DNA from: Bacillota bacterium
GTDB lineage: Bacteria; Bacillota; Clostridia; Lachnospirales; Lachnospiraceae
Length of the DNA stretch: 64,000 nucleotides
NCBI GenBank assembly: GCA_023439505.1
Contig: JAEXNR010000062.1
Coordinates: 434,001-498,000 of the forward strand
Direction: 5' to 3'
Within the stretch, counting starts at the first letter, position 1, and every line of letters begins with the position of its first letter. Below are positions 53,220 to 60,629 of the stretch, piece after piece. The notes under the pieces were generated by a model. The model was given only the letters and a program-made list of their open reading frames with translations, searched no databases and had not been told where the DNA came from. The position numbers were made by a program, and so were the translations under genes.

Positions 53220-54064
53220 CATATGAAATGCCGGAAACATTATCGGAATTAAGTGCGATGTTGCACCATAAGGACGATACTGTTTTTTTATGTGCGGGAA
53301 CTACCGATTTAATGCTGCATCTGAGACAAAAATCATACGGAGACTTTGGACTGATCGATCTTACTCATATAGAAGAGATGAGGAAGATCAGCATAGAGGA
53401 TCAGGTATTGCATCTTGGCGCGGCGGTTACCATGAGTGAATTGGAGTATCATCCGCTTCTTGTCCAAACTGTGCCTGCCTTAGCAAGAGCCGCCGCCATG
53501 GTGGGTTCAGAGCAGATTAGAAATCTTGCTACCCTCGGGGGAAATGTTGCCAATGCCTCCCAGAGTGCGGATACCCTTCCGGTATTGCTTGCCTATCAGG
53601 CGGAGGCCGTTCTGATGAACGAGAAAGATGAAAGACGGGTGGTAAGTGTGGAGGAATTGATCATTGGACTTGGCAGGCACAAAATCGGAGCAAGGGAAGT
53701 AATCGTCGAATTTTTGATCCCCTGCGAAGCTGCTTTTTCTTCCTTCGCTAAGGTTGGTTCCAGAAAATCCGTTACCATCTCAAAATTAAACGGCTGCCTG
53801 AAGGCTGACATCATTGATCAGAAGTTCCGTGAGGTAAAGCTCTATCTGGGAGCAATCGGGCCCAAAGCAGTCGAAGCTGTATGCGTAAAGCAGGTTCTGG
53901 AAGGCGCAAGCCCATTTCATATAGAAGATTCGGCATTAAAAGAGGCAGTGTATCAGGAGATTGAAGATAAAATCGGGAACAGGGCCTCAAAACATTATAA
54001 AAAATCAGCAGCCTTTGGCATTGTGCTGGAGCTGATCGATGGATTTAAAGTCAGGATGGGATAA
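53216..54064 (+). CDS. Molybdenum hydroxylase, FAD subunit (XdhB-like)
   Basis: The 282-residue protein belongs to the CO-dehydrogenase flavoprotein family: AGTTDLMLHLRQK near residue 24 and the FAD-binding AAMVGSEQIRNLATLGGNVANASQSADTLP near 92-121, with a CutM-like C-terminal domain. It accepts electrons from the [2Fe-2S] subunit and passes them to NAD or ferredoxin. AGGGAGG sits at the end of the preceding gene. Confidence 0.93.
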   Translation: MTYEMPETLSELSAMLHHKDDTVFLCAGTTDLMLHLRQKSYGDFGLIDLTHIEEMRKISIEDQVLHLGAAVTMSELEYHPLLVQTVPALARAAAMVGSEQIRNLATLGGNVANASQSADTLPVLLAYQAEAVLMNEKDERRVVSVEELIIGLGRHKIGAREVIVEFLIPCEAAFSSFAKVGSRKSVTISKLNGCLKADIIDQKFREVKLYLGAIGPKAVEAVCVKQVLEGASPFHIEDSALKEAVYQEIEDKIGNRASKHYKKSAAFGIVLELIDGFKVRMG

Positions 54065-54098
54065 AGACAAGGACAGCCAGCGTCAGAAAGGAGTACGG

Positions 54099-56333
54099 AT
54101 GAAGGACTTAACTTATATAGGGAAAAGAATCGTACGGGAAGATTCCTATGATAAGGCCTGTGGCAGAACACAGTTTATCTGCGACAGGGTAGAGGCAGGA
54201 ATGCTTTATGCAAAGCTCGTACTCAGTACGAAAGCACATAGTGATATCAGAATAGATCCCGGGGAGGCCCTGAGGGTTCCGGGCGTAGTTGCAGTTTACA
54301 GCTTTGAAGATGTACCGAAAGTAAAATTTAATTCTCATAACTGGACACCGGTGATTACCTCTCCACAGGATCAGTATATCCTGAGTGATCGGGCAAGATA
54401 TGTGGGAGATCATCTTGCACTGGTGGTGGGAGAGAATAAAGAGGCGGTTGAAGAAGGGGTAAGAAAAGTGAAGGTGGAATATGAGCCTTTGCCGGCTGTG
54501 ATTACATTGAGAGAGGCCATCGCACAGGAAAAGGAGCAGCTGGCATTTTCAAAGGAACTTAGCTATGGAAGCTACGAGGCGATCTCCGGGGATGCGGATT
54601 ATAAGATTGTCACCAGGGGAAGTACACAGAAAATACATCACGCGGCCTTAGAACCCCACATTGCCCTGAGTAAATATGATGAACTGGGAAATCTGGTTTT
54701 GTGGACACCCTGTCAGACGGTATACCAGGTACGGTATCACATCTGTCACCTGCTAAAGCTTCCCTATGCCAGGGTACGTGTCATAAAAGCGGTAATGGGA
54801 GGCTCCTTTGGGGGGAAGGGCCACACCGTGCTGGAACCGGCTTGTGCTTTTGCCACCTACAAATTAAAAAAACCGGTGATGCTCTATATGGATCGGAAGG
54901 ATGCAATCATTGCAACCAGAACCCGTAATGCCGTTCATATGCAGGTGGAAACGGCGGTAAAGAAAGACGGTACCATCCTTGGCAGGGACATTCAATGTGA
55001 GATTGACGGCGGCGCTTATTATACCAATGCTTCAGCCGTTGCAATGGCTTTGGCCAAAAAACTCAATCGTCTCTATCGCATGGATCATCAGAGAATTAAG
55101 GTTAAGACTTTTTATACCAATACCATCCCCGGTGGTCCGTGCCGTGGATATGGTTCACCCCAGGCACATGCCATCACCGAAGTTAATCTGGATGAGGCGG
55201 CACGCGCCTTGCATATGGATCCCTGCGAATTGCGATTGAAGAATATCGTCAAACCCTTTGATCCGGATCCTACCGGAGGGACGAATCTCGGGAACGCTCA
55301 GGTTGAGGCCTGTATCCGACTTGGCATGGAGCAGTTTCACTGGAAAGAGAAATATAACCATATCGGAGAGAAGAATAGCAAACGGTATGCCTACGGGGTG
55401 GGGATGTCAGCCTGTACCCATGGCAATGGATATCATGGGGCATACCCGGATTTTACCAGTGCATCCATGGAACTGCAATGGGACGGAGGCGTGGATCTTA
55501 AAATTGGAATCCATGATCAGGGCTGCGGAACCATTCTTACCATGCAGCAGATTGCCGGGGAGGCACTACGCATGAACCCGATGCAAATTACCGTACATGA
55601 GGCAGATACTTTTATTACCCCATATGACAGTGCCGGCACCCAGGCCAGCAGGGTAACCTTTGTCTGCGGGAAGGCAGTGCAGGAAGCGGCAACACTGCTC
55701 AAGGAGAGACTGTTAAGAGCCTGTCTGGAATTATACGGCTGGGAGGCAGATCAAATCTGCCTTGAGGATGGCCATGTTTATTATCAGAATGAGAAAAAGC
55801 AGTATGGTGAGATCACCATGGAATATGAGAAATTAAACTCCAGGGGGATGTCTGTGAATCTGGAATTTGAATCAAGGTCTAATCCTGCCAGTTATGCCAG
55901 CGGCTTTACCCAGGTGAAGATAGATCGTTATACCGGTCTGATTACGGTGGAGGAGTATCTTGCGGTACATGATATCGGCAGGGTTATGAATTATACCCTT
56001 GCGGAAGGTCAGGTAGCAGGGGGCGTTCAGATGAGTCTCGGTATGGCTTTATATGAAGAAATTGATATTGATGGAGCCGGTATGGTAAGGTCAACGAATT
56101 TCTCAAAATATCATATCATAAATGCACCCGACATGCCCAAAGTTAATGTAGTATTTGTAGAAGAGGGGGAGCAGGATGGACCTTATGGCGGGAAAAGTCT
56201 CGGGGAGGTTGCAGCCGTATGTCCGGCACCTGCTGTAGTCAATGCAATAAATCATGCACTTGGAAGCCATTTTTCCCATTATCCGGTCAAACCGGAACAT
56301 ATTGTGGCATTTTTGGAGGAGCAAACACGATAA
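54099..56333 (+). CDS. Molybdenum hydroxylase, molybdopterin-binding large subunit (XdhA-like)
   Basis: The 744-residue catalytic subunit has VMGGSFGGKGHTVLEPACAF (molybdopterin loop, about residue 230), GPCRGYGSPQA (substrate-side Arg, about 346) and the active-site Glu in GKSLGEVAAVCPAPA (about 700). Members hydroxylate C-H bonds next to nitrogen in aromatic rings, with water as oxygen source. Its place before a MIO-less lyase and imidazolonepropionase, with no urocanase in view, suggests hydroxylation of an imidazole or thioimidazole intermediate rather than a purine. Purine oxidation is the alternative. The ATG at 54099 follows GAAAGGAG; an upstream ATG overlapping the FAD gene is less likely. 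Confidence 0.9.
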   Translation: MKDLTYIGKRIVREDSYDKACGRTQFICDRVEAGMLYAKLVLSTKAHSDIRIDPGEALRVPGVVAVYSFEDVPKVKFNSHNWTPVITSPQDQYILSDRARYVGDHLALVVGENKEAVEEGVRKVKVEYEPLPAVITLREAIAQEKEQLAFSKELSYGSYEAISGDADYKIVTRGSTQKIHHAALEPHIALSKYDELGNLVLWTPCQTVYQVRYHICHLLKLPYARVRVIKAVMGGSFGGKGHTVLEPACAFATYKLKKPVMLYMDRKDAIIATRTRNAVHMQVETAVKKDGTILGRDIQCEIDGGAYYTNASAVAMALAKKLNRLYRMDHQRIKVKTFYTNTIPGGPCRGYGSPQAHAITEVNLDEAARALHMDPCELRLKNIVKPFDPDPTGGTNLGNAQVEACIRLGMEQFHWKEKYNHIGEKNSKRYAYGVGMSACTHGNGYHGAYPDFTSASMELQWDGGVDLKIGIHDQGCGTILTMQQIAGEALRMNPMQITVHEADTFITPYDSAGTQASRVTFVCGKAVQEAATLLKERLLRACLELYGWEADQICLEDGHVYYQNEKKQYGEITMEYEKLNSRGMSVNLEFESRSNPASYASGFTQVKIDRYTGLITVEEYLAVHDIGRVMNYTLAEGQVAGGVQMSLGMALYEEIDIDGAGMVRSTNFSKYHIINAPDMPKVNVVFVEEGEQDGPYGGKSLGEVAAVCPAPAVVNAINHALGSHFSHYPVKPEHIVAFLEEQTR

Positions 56334-56378
56334 CAGGGACAGAGATGGATCAAGGGGAAGGAAGTAGAGGATAACATA

Positions 56379-57884
56379 ATGGATAAGAAGGAAATCATTC
56401 TGGACGGTAAGTCGCTTACCATAGAAGAGATCCGGGAAGTGGCGGAGAATGAGGCGACCGTTACCATCAGTACAAAGTCCAGAGAGAGGATCAGGGCGGC
56501 AAGAGCGCTGATCTTTCGGATGGATCAAAGAGGAGAAGCAGTATATGGCCTAAACATGGGTGTGGGCTGGAATAAAGACCGACAGGTAAAGGAGTGCTTC
56601 TACCCTGAGTATAATGCCAATTTATTACGAAGCCATATGATTGGAGTTAACCCGGAATGCACTATGCAGGAGGTAAGAGGCAGTATGGTCATCAGACTGA
56701 ATAAAATGGCCTGCGGACATACGGGGGTGGCAGAGGAAATCCCGGCATATCTGGAAGCATTGCTTAATCTTGGGATTACCCCGGTGCTTAAGAAAAGAGG
56801 ATCCATCGGAGAAGCTGACATTGGTACATTATCCGGCATCGGTCTTGCCATGATCGGAGAAGGAGAGGTGTTTTATCAGGGAGAAAGACTTCCTGCCATG
56901 GAAGCGCTTTTGATGGCGGGATTAAAGCCTTTGCAGCTTGGGCCTAAGGATGGGCTGGGAATTGTATCCTCCAATGCCCAGTCCGCCGCCTTTGCCTCCC
57001 TTTGTGTGAGTGAGATGCAATATCTTCTTGATACGCTTGACCTCATCTTCTGTTTATCTCTGGAAGCATTTCATGGCGTGGTGCATCCGTTGGATGAAAG
57101 TGTGAATGCGGTCAGGGGATTTCGCGGGCAGCTGCAATCGGTAAGCAATTGCAATATGAATTTAAAGGGCAGTTATTTATTCGGATCAGGGGAAGGCAAG
57201 GCGCTGCAGGATCCCCTCAGCTTTCGAAGCCATTGCGCCGTCATGGGTGCGGTGCGGGATGCGCTTCATTTTCTTAAACAGCAATTATTGCTGGAACTTA
57301 ATAGTTCGGATGATAATCCCTGTTTGCTGCCGGAGCAGGACCGGGCGGCGGGAAGTTCTAATTTTGAGCCGCTGGCCTGGGTGCTTCCCATGGAGATGTT
57401 AGGAATCGGACTGATGCATCTGTCCAGGATGATGGTAAATCGTATGCTTCGACTGGCAGATCCTGCCTTTACAAAGTTAAGCAGATTCCTGTCACCAAAG
57501 GAGGAGAATGTCATCGCCTTCAGCACTCTGCAGAAGACCTTTACCGCACTCGATACGGAGAACCGCCTGCTTGCAGCCCCTTCCTCCTTCGACTATACCG
57601 CTGTCGCAGGCCAGATTGAGGATCATGCCAGTAATGCAGGCTTTGCTGTATTAAAGATAGAACGGATGTTGGATAATCTAACTTATATGGCTGGTATCGA
57701 ACTGCTTCATGGAGCACAGGCCATAGACCTGCGTAAACCGGATACCATGGGAGAGAAGACAAAACCGTTATTTGAGAATTATCGCAAGGAAATACCCTTC
57801 CTAAAGAAGGATAGAAATCTCTCGGTTGATATCCAGCGCTCTTATGATTTTATAAAGAAAATCAGAAAGAACAGATGGAATTAG
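56379..57884 (+). CDS. MIO-less aromatic amino acid lyase family protein 2
   Basis: The 501-residue protein keeps the lyase scaffold: VYGLNMGVGWN with Tyr56, NLLRSHMIGVNPE, GPKDGLGIVSSNA, LQDPLSFRSH and SFDYTAVAGQIEDHASN. The MIO triad site reads GSIG-EAD-IGTLSG (Glu145-Ala146-Asp147) instead of GSVG-ASG-DLAPLAH, so the autocatalytic Ala-Ser-Gly is absent. The Tyr of QDxYSLR is Leu. It is only distantly similar to lyase 1, so the two are not recent duplicates. It lies between the molybdenum hydroxylase and hutI genes. Elimination of a good leaving group such as trimethylamine, or a different addition/elimination, is more likely than histidine deamination. Confidence 0.85.
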   Translation: MDKKEIILDGKSLTIEEIREVAENEATVTISTKSRERIRAARALIFRMDQRGEAVYGLNMGVGWNKDRQVKECFYPEYNANLLRSHMIGVNPECTMQEVRGSMVIRLNKMACGHTGVAEEIPAYLEALLNLGITPVLKKRGSIGEADIGTLSGIGLAMIGEGEVFYQGERLPAMEALLMAGLKPLQLGPKDGLGIVSSNAQSAAFASLCVSEMQYLLDTLDLIFCLSLEAFHGVVHPLDESVNAVRGFRGQLQSVSNCNMNLKGSYLFGSGEGKALQDPLSFRSHCAVMGAVRDALHFLKQQLLLELNSSDDNPCLLPEQDRAAGSSNFEPLAWVLPMEMLGIGLMHLSRMMVNRMLRLADPAFTKLSRFLSPKEENVIAFSTLQKTFTALDTENRLLAAPSSFDYTAVAGQIEDHASNAGFAVLKIERMLDNLTYMAGIELLHGAQAIDLRKPDTMGEKTKPLFENYRKEIPFLKKDRNLSVDIQRSYDFIKKIRKNRWN

Positions 57885-57980
57885 AAAAGCGCCTTCATAA
57901 TAATGGCGGGTTTGGGTTTTGAAATACTTGGCTTAATCGAAGGAAGTGTTGGAGTCGGCAGGCGCAGAAGGGAGCAGAAA

Positions 57981-59243
57981 ATGAGACGATTGTTAATAAA
58001 GAATATAGCACAGATTGCCACACCAAAAGGGACCACCCTCAGAAAAGGTAGTCAGATGGGGGAAATTACCTGCATTCAAAACGGTGCGATCTATATCGAA
58101 GATGAAACGATACGGTATGTGGGAACAATGGAGGAAATCCTTCCTAAGGTTTTAGAGGACGACTTCGTGACCTTGGATGCCACAGGGAAATGCGCCGTAC
58201 CCGGATTTGTGGATTCCCATACCCACTTTATTTTCGGGGGGTATCGTCCGGAAGAATTTATCATGAGATTAAAGGGCGCCGGATATCTTGATATCATGAA
58301 GATGGGTGGCGGTATTTGGGCCAGTGTACAGGCAACAAGGGAAGCCGGGGAGAAGGAGCTTTTGGAGCTGGGAAGGAAAAGGCTGAGAAAGATGCTGTCA
58401 CAAGGCGTAACCACTGTGGAAGGTAAGAGTGGCTACGGACTGGATCTTATAACAGAGCAAAAGCAGCTGCAGGTGATGAAGAAGCTGGAGAGGGAACAAC
58501 CGGTGAGCATCGTCTCAACCTATCTTGGTGCCCATGCTGTTCCGTTAGAATATAAGGGACGGGAAGATGCTTATATCGATTATATGATTGAGACAGTCCT
58601 GCCGGTGATAAAAGAGAAAGAACTGGCTGAATTTTGTGATGTATTCTGCGAAGAAGGCGTGTTTAGCATTTCCCAGTCTGAAAAGTTATTACAGGCGGCA
58701 AAGGAGCAGGGATTTTCGGTAAAACTTCATGCGGATGAGATCATTACCCTTGGTGGAGGAGAGCTGGCCGTTACTCTGGGTGCTGCTTCTGCAGATCACT
58801 TGCTGGCAGTTTCAGAAGAAGGAATCCGCAGGCTGGCAGACGCCATGACAACAGCGACGCTTCTGCCCTGTACGGCATTTTGCCTCGATAAGCCTTATGC
58901 GAAGGCAAGAACAATGATTGACGCAGGATGCGGAATTGCGCTGGCCAGTGATTTTAATCCGGGAAGCTGCTTTGCCGGTTCCATTCCATTGATCTTTGCC
59001 CTGGCAGTGATTCATATGAAGATGACCATAGAAGAAGCGCTGTGTGCCATGACATTAAACGGTGCCGCCGCCTTAAATCGAAGTGCATTGATCGGCAGTA
59101 TAGAGGAAGGAAAACAGGCGGATCTTAATCTGCTGGAATATCCGGACTATAAGTTTCTGGTCTATCATACCGATGCCCAGATCATTGATACCGTAATAAA
59201 GAAGGGAGAAATCGTATATGGAGATCGATGTGAAAATCTATAA
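57981..59243 (+). CDS. hutI: Imidazolonepropionase
   Basis: The 420-residue amidohydrolase opens the imidazolone ring of 4-imidazolone-5-propionate to N-formimino-glutamate. Metal and substrate motifs are present: FVDSHTHFIFGG (His80, His82), EGKSGYGLDLITEQ, YLGAHAVPLEY, KLHADEI and LASDFNPGSC. AAGGGAG supports the ATG at 57981; an upstream ATG would add 26 atypical residues. HutI is normally fed by urocanase, which is not found here, so another enzyme must supply the ring ketone or the gene is elsewhere. It overlaps the next gene by 26 bp. Confidence 0.93.
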   Translation: MRRLLIKNIAQIATPKGTTLRKGSQMGEITCIQNGAIYIEDETIRYVGTMEEILPKVLEDDFVTLDATGKCAVPGFVDSHTHFIFGGYRPEEFIMRLKGAGYLDIMKMGGGIWASVQATREAGEKELLELGRKRLRKMLSQGVTTVEGKSGYGLDLITEQKQLQVMKKLEREQPVSIVSTYLGAHAVPLEYKGREDAYIDYMIETVLPVIKEKELAEFCDVFCEEGVFSISQSEKLLQAAKEQGFSVKLHADEIITLGGGELAVTLGAASADHLLAVSEEGIRRLADAMTTATLLPCTAFCLDKPYAKARTMIDAGCGIALASDFNPGSCFAGSIPLIFALAVIHMKMTIEEALCAMTLNGAAALNRSALIGSIEEGKQADLNLLEYPDYKFLVYHTDAQIIDTVIKKGEIVYGDRCENL

Positions 59244-59823
59244 CACCTTTACCACAAGTAAATGGTCCGGCGGTGAGACAACGGAGCTCTTCATTTATCC
59301 GCCGGCCTCTCAATATAAGAAACGGGACTTCCAGTTTCGTATCAGCAGTGCGACAATCCCTGAGGAAAAGAGTGATTTTACCAAACTCCCTGGCATCGAC
59401 CGAAATCTGCTTGTGCTTAGCGGAACAACAACGCTTACCTTTCCTGATCAGGTTGTCACATTGTCAGAGGATGAGCAGATTGAATTCAGCGGGGATTGGG
59501 ATACCACCAGTGAAGGGGAGGCCACGGATTTCAATCTGATGATGCAGAATGGTGCACAGGGGTCACTGGAGTCCCTTTGTCTGCTGCCGGGGGATCGGGA
59601 GATTTGCGGAATATTTCTAAAGAAGAGGTCAAAATGTTTTGTATGCTTATATCTGTGCGAAGGAAGTATCATTGTCAGAGACGGATATGGAATGAGAAAT
59701 ATTTTGCAGGGAGAACTTGGCGTGCTTGAAATTCCCGGAGATCAGGGTGTCTCTGGTGTTACCTTTGAGAATGTAACGGATCGAAAGGTAAAGATGATTA
59801 AGACGGTGGTATATATTGATTAA
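59218..59823 (+). CDS. HutD-family cupin protein
   Basis: The 201-residue protein resembles HutD (TFTTSKWSGGETTELFIYPP, FQFRISSATIPEEKSDFTKLPGIDRNLLVLSG), a double-cupin family linked to histidine utilisation and of unclear, possibly regulatory, function. It overlaps the end of hutI and has GAAGGGAG upstream, so the two are coupled. This supports an imidazole-derived substrate for the operon. Confidence 0.88.
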   Translation: MEIDVKIYNTFTTSKWSGGETTELFIYPPASQYKKRDFQFRISSATIPEEKSDFTKLPGIDRNLLVLSGTTTLTFPDQVVTLSEDEQIEFSGDWDTTSEGEATDFNLMMQNGAQGSLESLCLLPGDREICGIFLKKRSKCFVCLYLCEGSIIVRDGYGMRNILQGELGVLEIPGDQGVSGVTFENVTDRKVKMIKTVVYID

Positions 59824-59853
59824 ATAAATCCACATTTAGTTTCCGATTTAGAC

Positions 59854-59867
59854 GCCGTCCGGACGGC
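59854..59867. repeat. Perfect 14-bp palindrome before the cytidylate-kinase-like gene
   Basis: GCCGTCCGGACGGC lies in the 59-bp gap, just before AGAAGGAGG. It could form a tight intercistronic hairpin or an operator. No T tract follows. Confidence 0.5.
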
Positions 59868-59881
59868 AGAAGGAGGTTAGA

Positions 59882-60472
59882 ATGAATACATATGTTGTTA
59901 CGATTGCAAGGGAGTTTGGAAGTTTAGGAAGAACCATCGGAAAGAGGCTTTCCCAGGAGCTGGAGATCGGCTATTATGACAGGGAACTTCTGGAGGAAGC
60001 TGCGGACATCATGAATACCAATGTGGAAAGTCTTGCCGATTATGATGAGAAACTGAAGAACCGCTTAACAAAGGCCTTGTATCCCATGGGGCTGGACTCC
60101 ACCTTAATTCAGACGAAGTTATTTGAGACCCAGAAGATGAAGATTCTTGATATTGCGGACAGGGAATCCTGTGTCATTGTAGGAAGGTGTGCCAATCATA
60201 TCCTGCGGGAACATCAGAATGTATTAAAGGTTTTCGTCTACGCCCCTTATGAGGAACGGATGAAGAACTGCACCAGGGAGTTAAATCTTGATCCGGAGGA
60301 AGCAAAGCGTATGATCCGGTCCGTAGATAAGGCCAGACAATTGTATCATGAGTACTATACCAATGAGAAGTATAAGGAAATCGAATCCTACGATATCTTA
60401 ATCAACAGCAGCCTTCTGGGGGTGGAGGGAACCGTAGCGTTGATAAAAGATCTTGTTAAGAATAGATTCTAA
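59882..60472 (+). CDS. Cytidylate-kinase-like P-loop protein
   Basis: The 196-residue protein belongs to the AAA-type cytidylate-kinase-like family (TIAREFGSLGRTIGKRLSQELEIGYYDRELLEEAA). It contains VIVGRCANHIL and the C-terminal RSVDKARQLYHEYYTNEKYKEIESYDILINSS. The P-loop is modified (GSLGRT), so nucleotide kinase activity is uncertain. AGAAGGAGG precedes the ATG. It is the last gene of the hydroxylase-lyase-hut operon. Related proteins are common singletons in clostridia, and a role in cofactor nucleotide chemistry is only a guess. Confidence 0.82.
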   Translation: MNTYVVTIAREFGSLGRTIGKRLSQELEIGYYDRELLEEAADIMNTNVESLADYDEKLKNRLTKALYPMGLDSTLIQTKLFETQKMKILDIADRESCVIVGRCANHILREHQNVLKVFVYAPYEERMKNCTRELNLDPEEAKRMIRSVDKARQLYHEYYTNEKYKEIESYDILINSSLLGVEGTVALIKDLVKNRF

Positions 60473-60532
60473 GATACAGGACTTACGTATCAGGTGTTCT
60501 TCATTTTGATGAAAACGAATATCGAACCTCTT

Positions 60533-60585
60533 AAGAGAATAAATCGTAAACTATTTGGAACGTATTCGATTTATTCTCTTTTTTA
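60533..60585 (+). terminator. Terminator at the end of the hydroxylase-lyase-hut operon
   Basis: AAGAGAATAAATCG (60533-60546) pairs perfectly with CGATTTATTCTCTT (60567-60580) and is followed by TTTTATG. It separates this operon from the convergent BTAD regulator gene. Confidence 0.88.
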
Positions 60586-60629
60586 TGATACCAAACGCAG
60601 CAAAACTCATCTTGAATATAAGGAATCTC

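Noticed and set aside
56379..57884. Annotation of lyase 2 as histidine ammonia-lyase (hutH)
   Set aside because: Glu-Ala-Asp replaces the MIO triad and the QDxYSLR Tyr is Leu, despite the neighbouring hutI.
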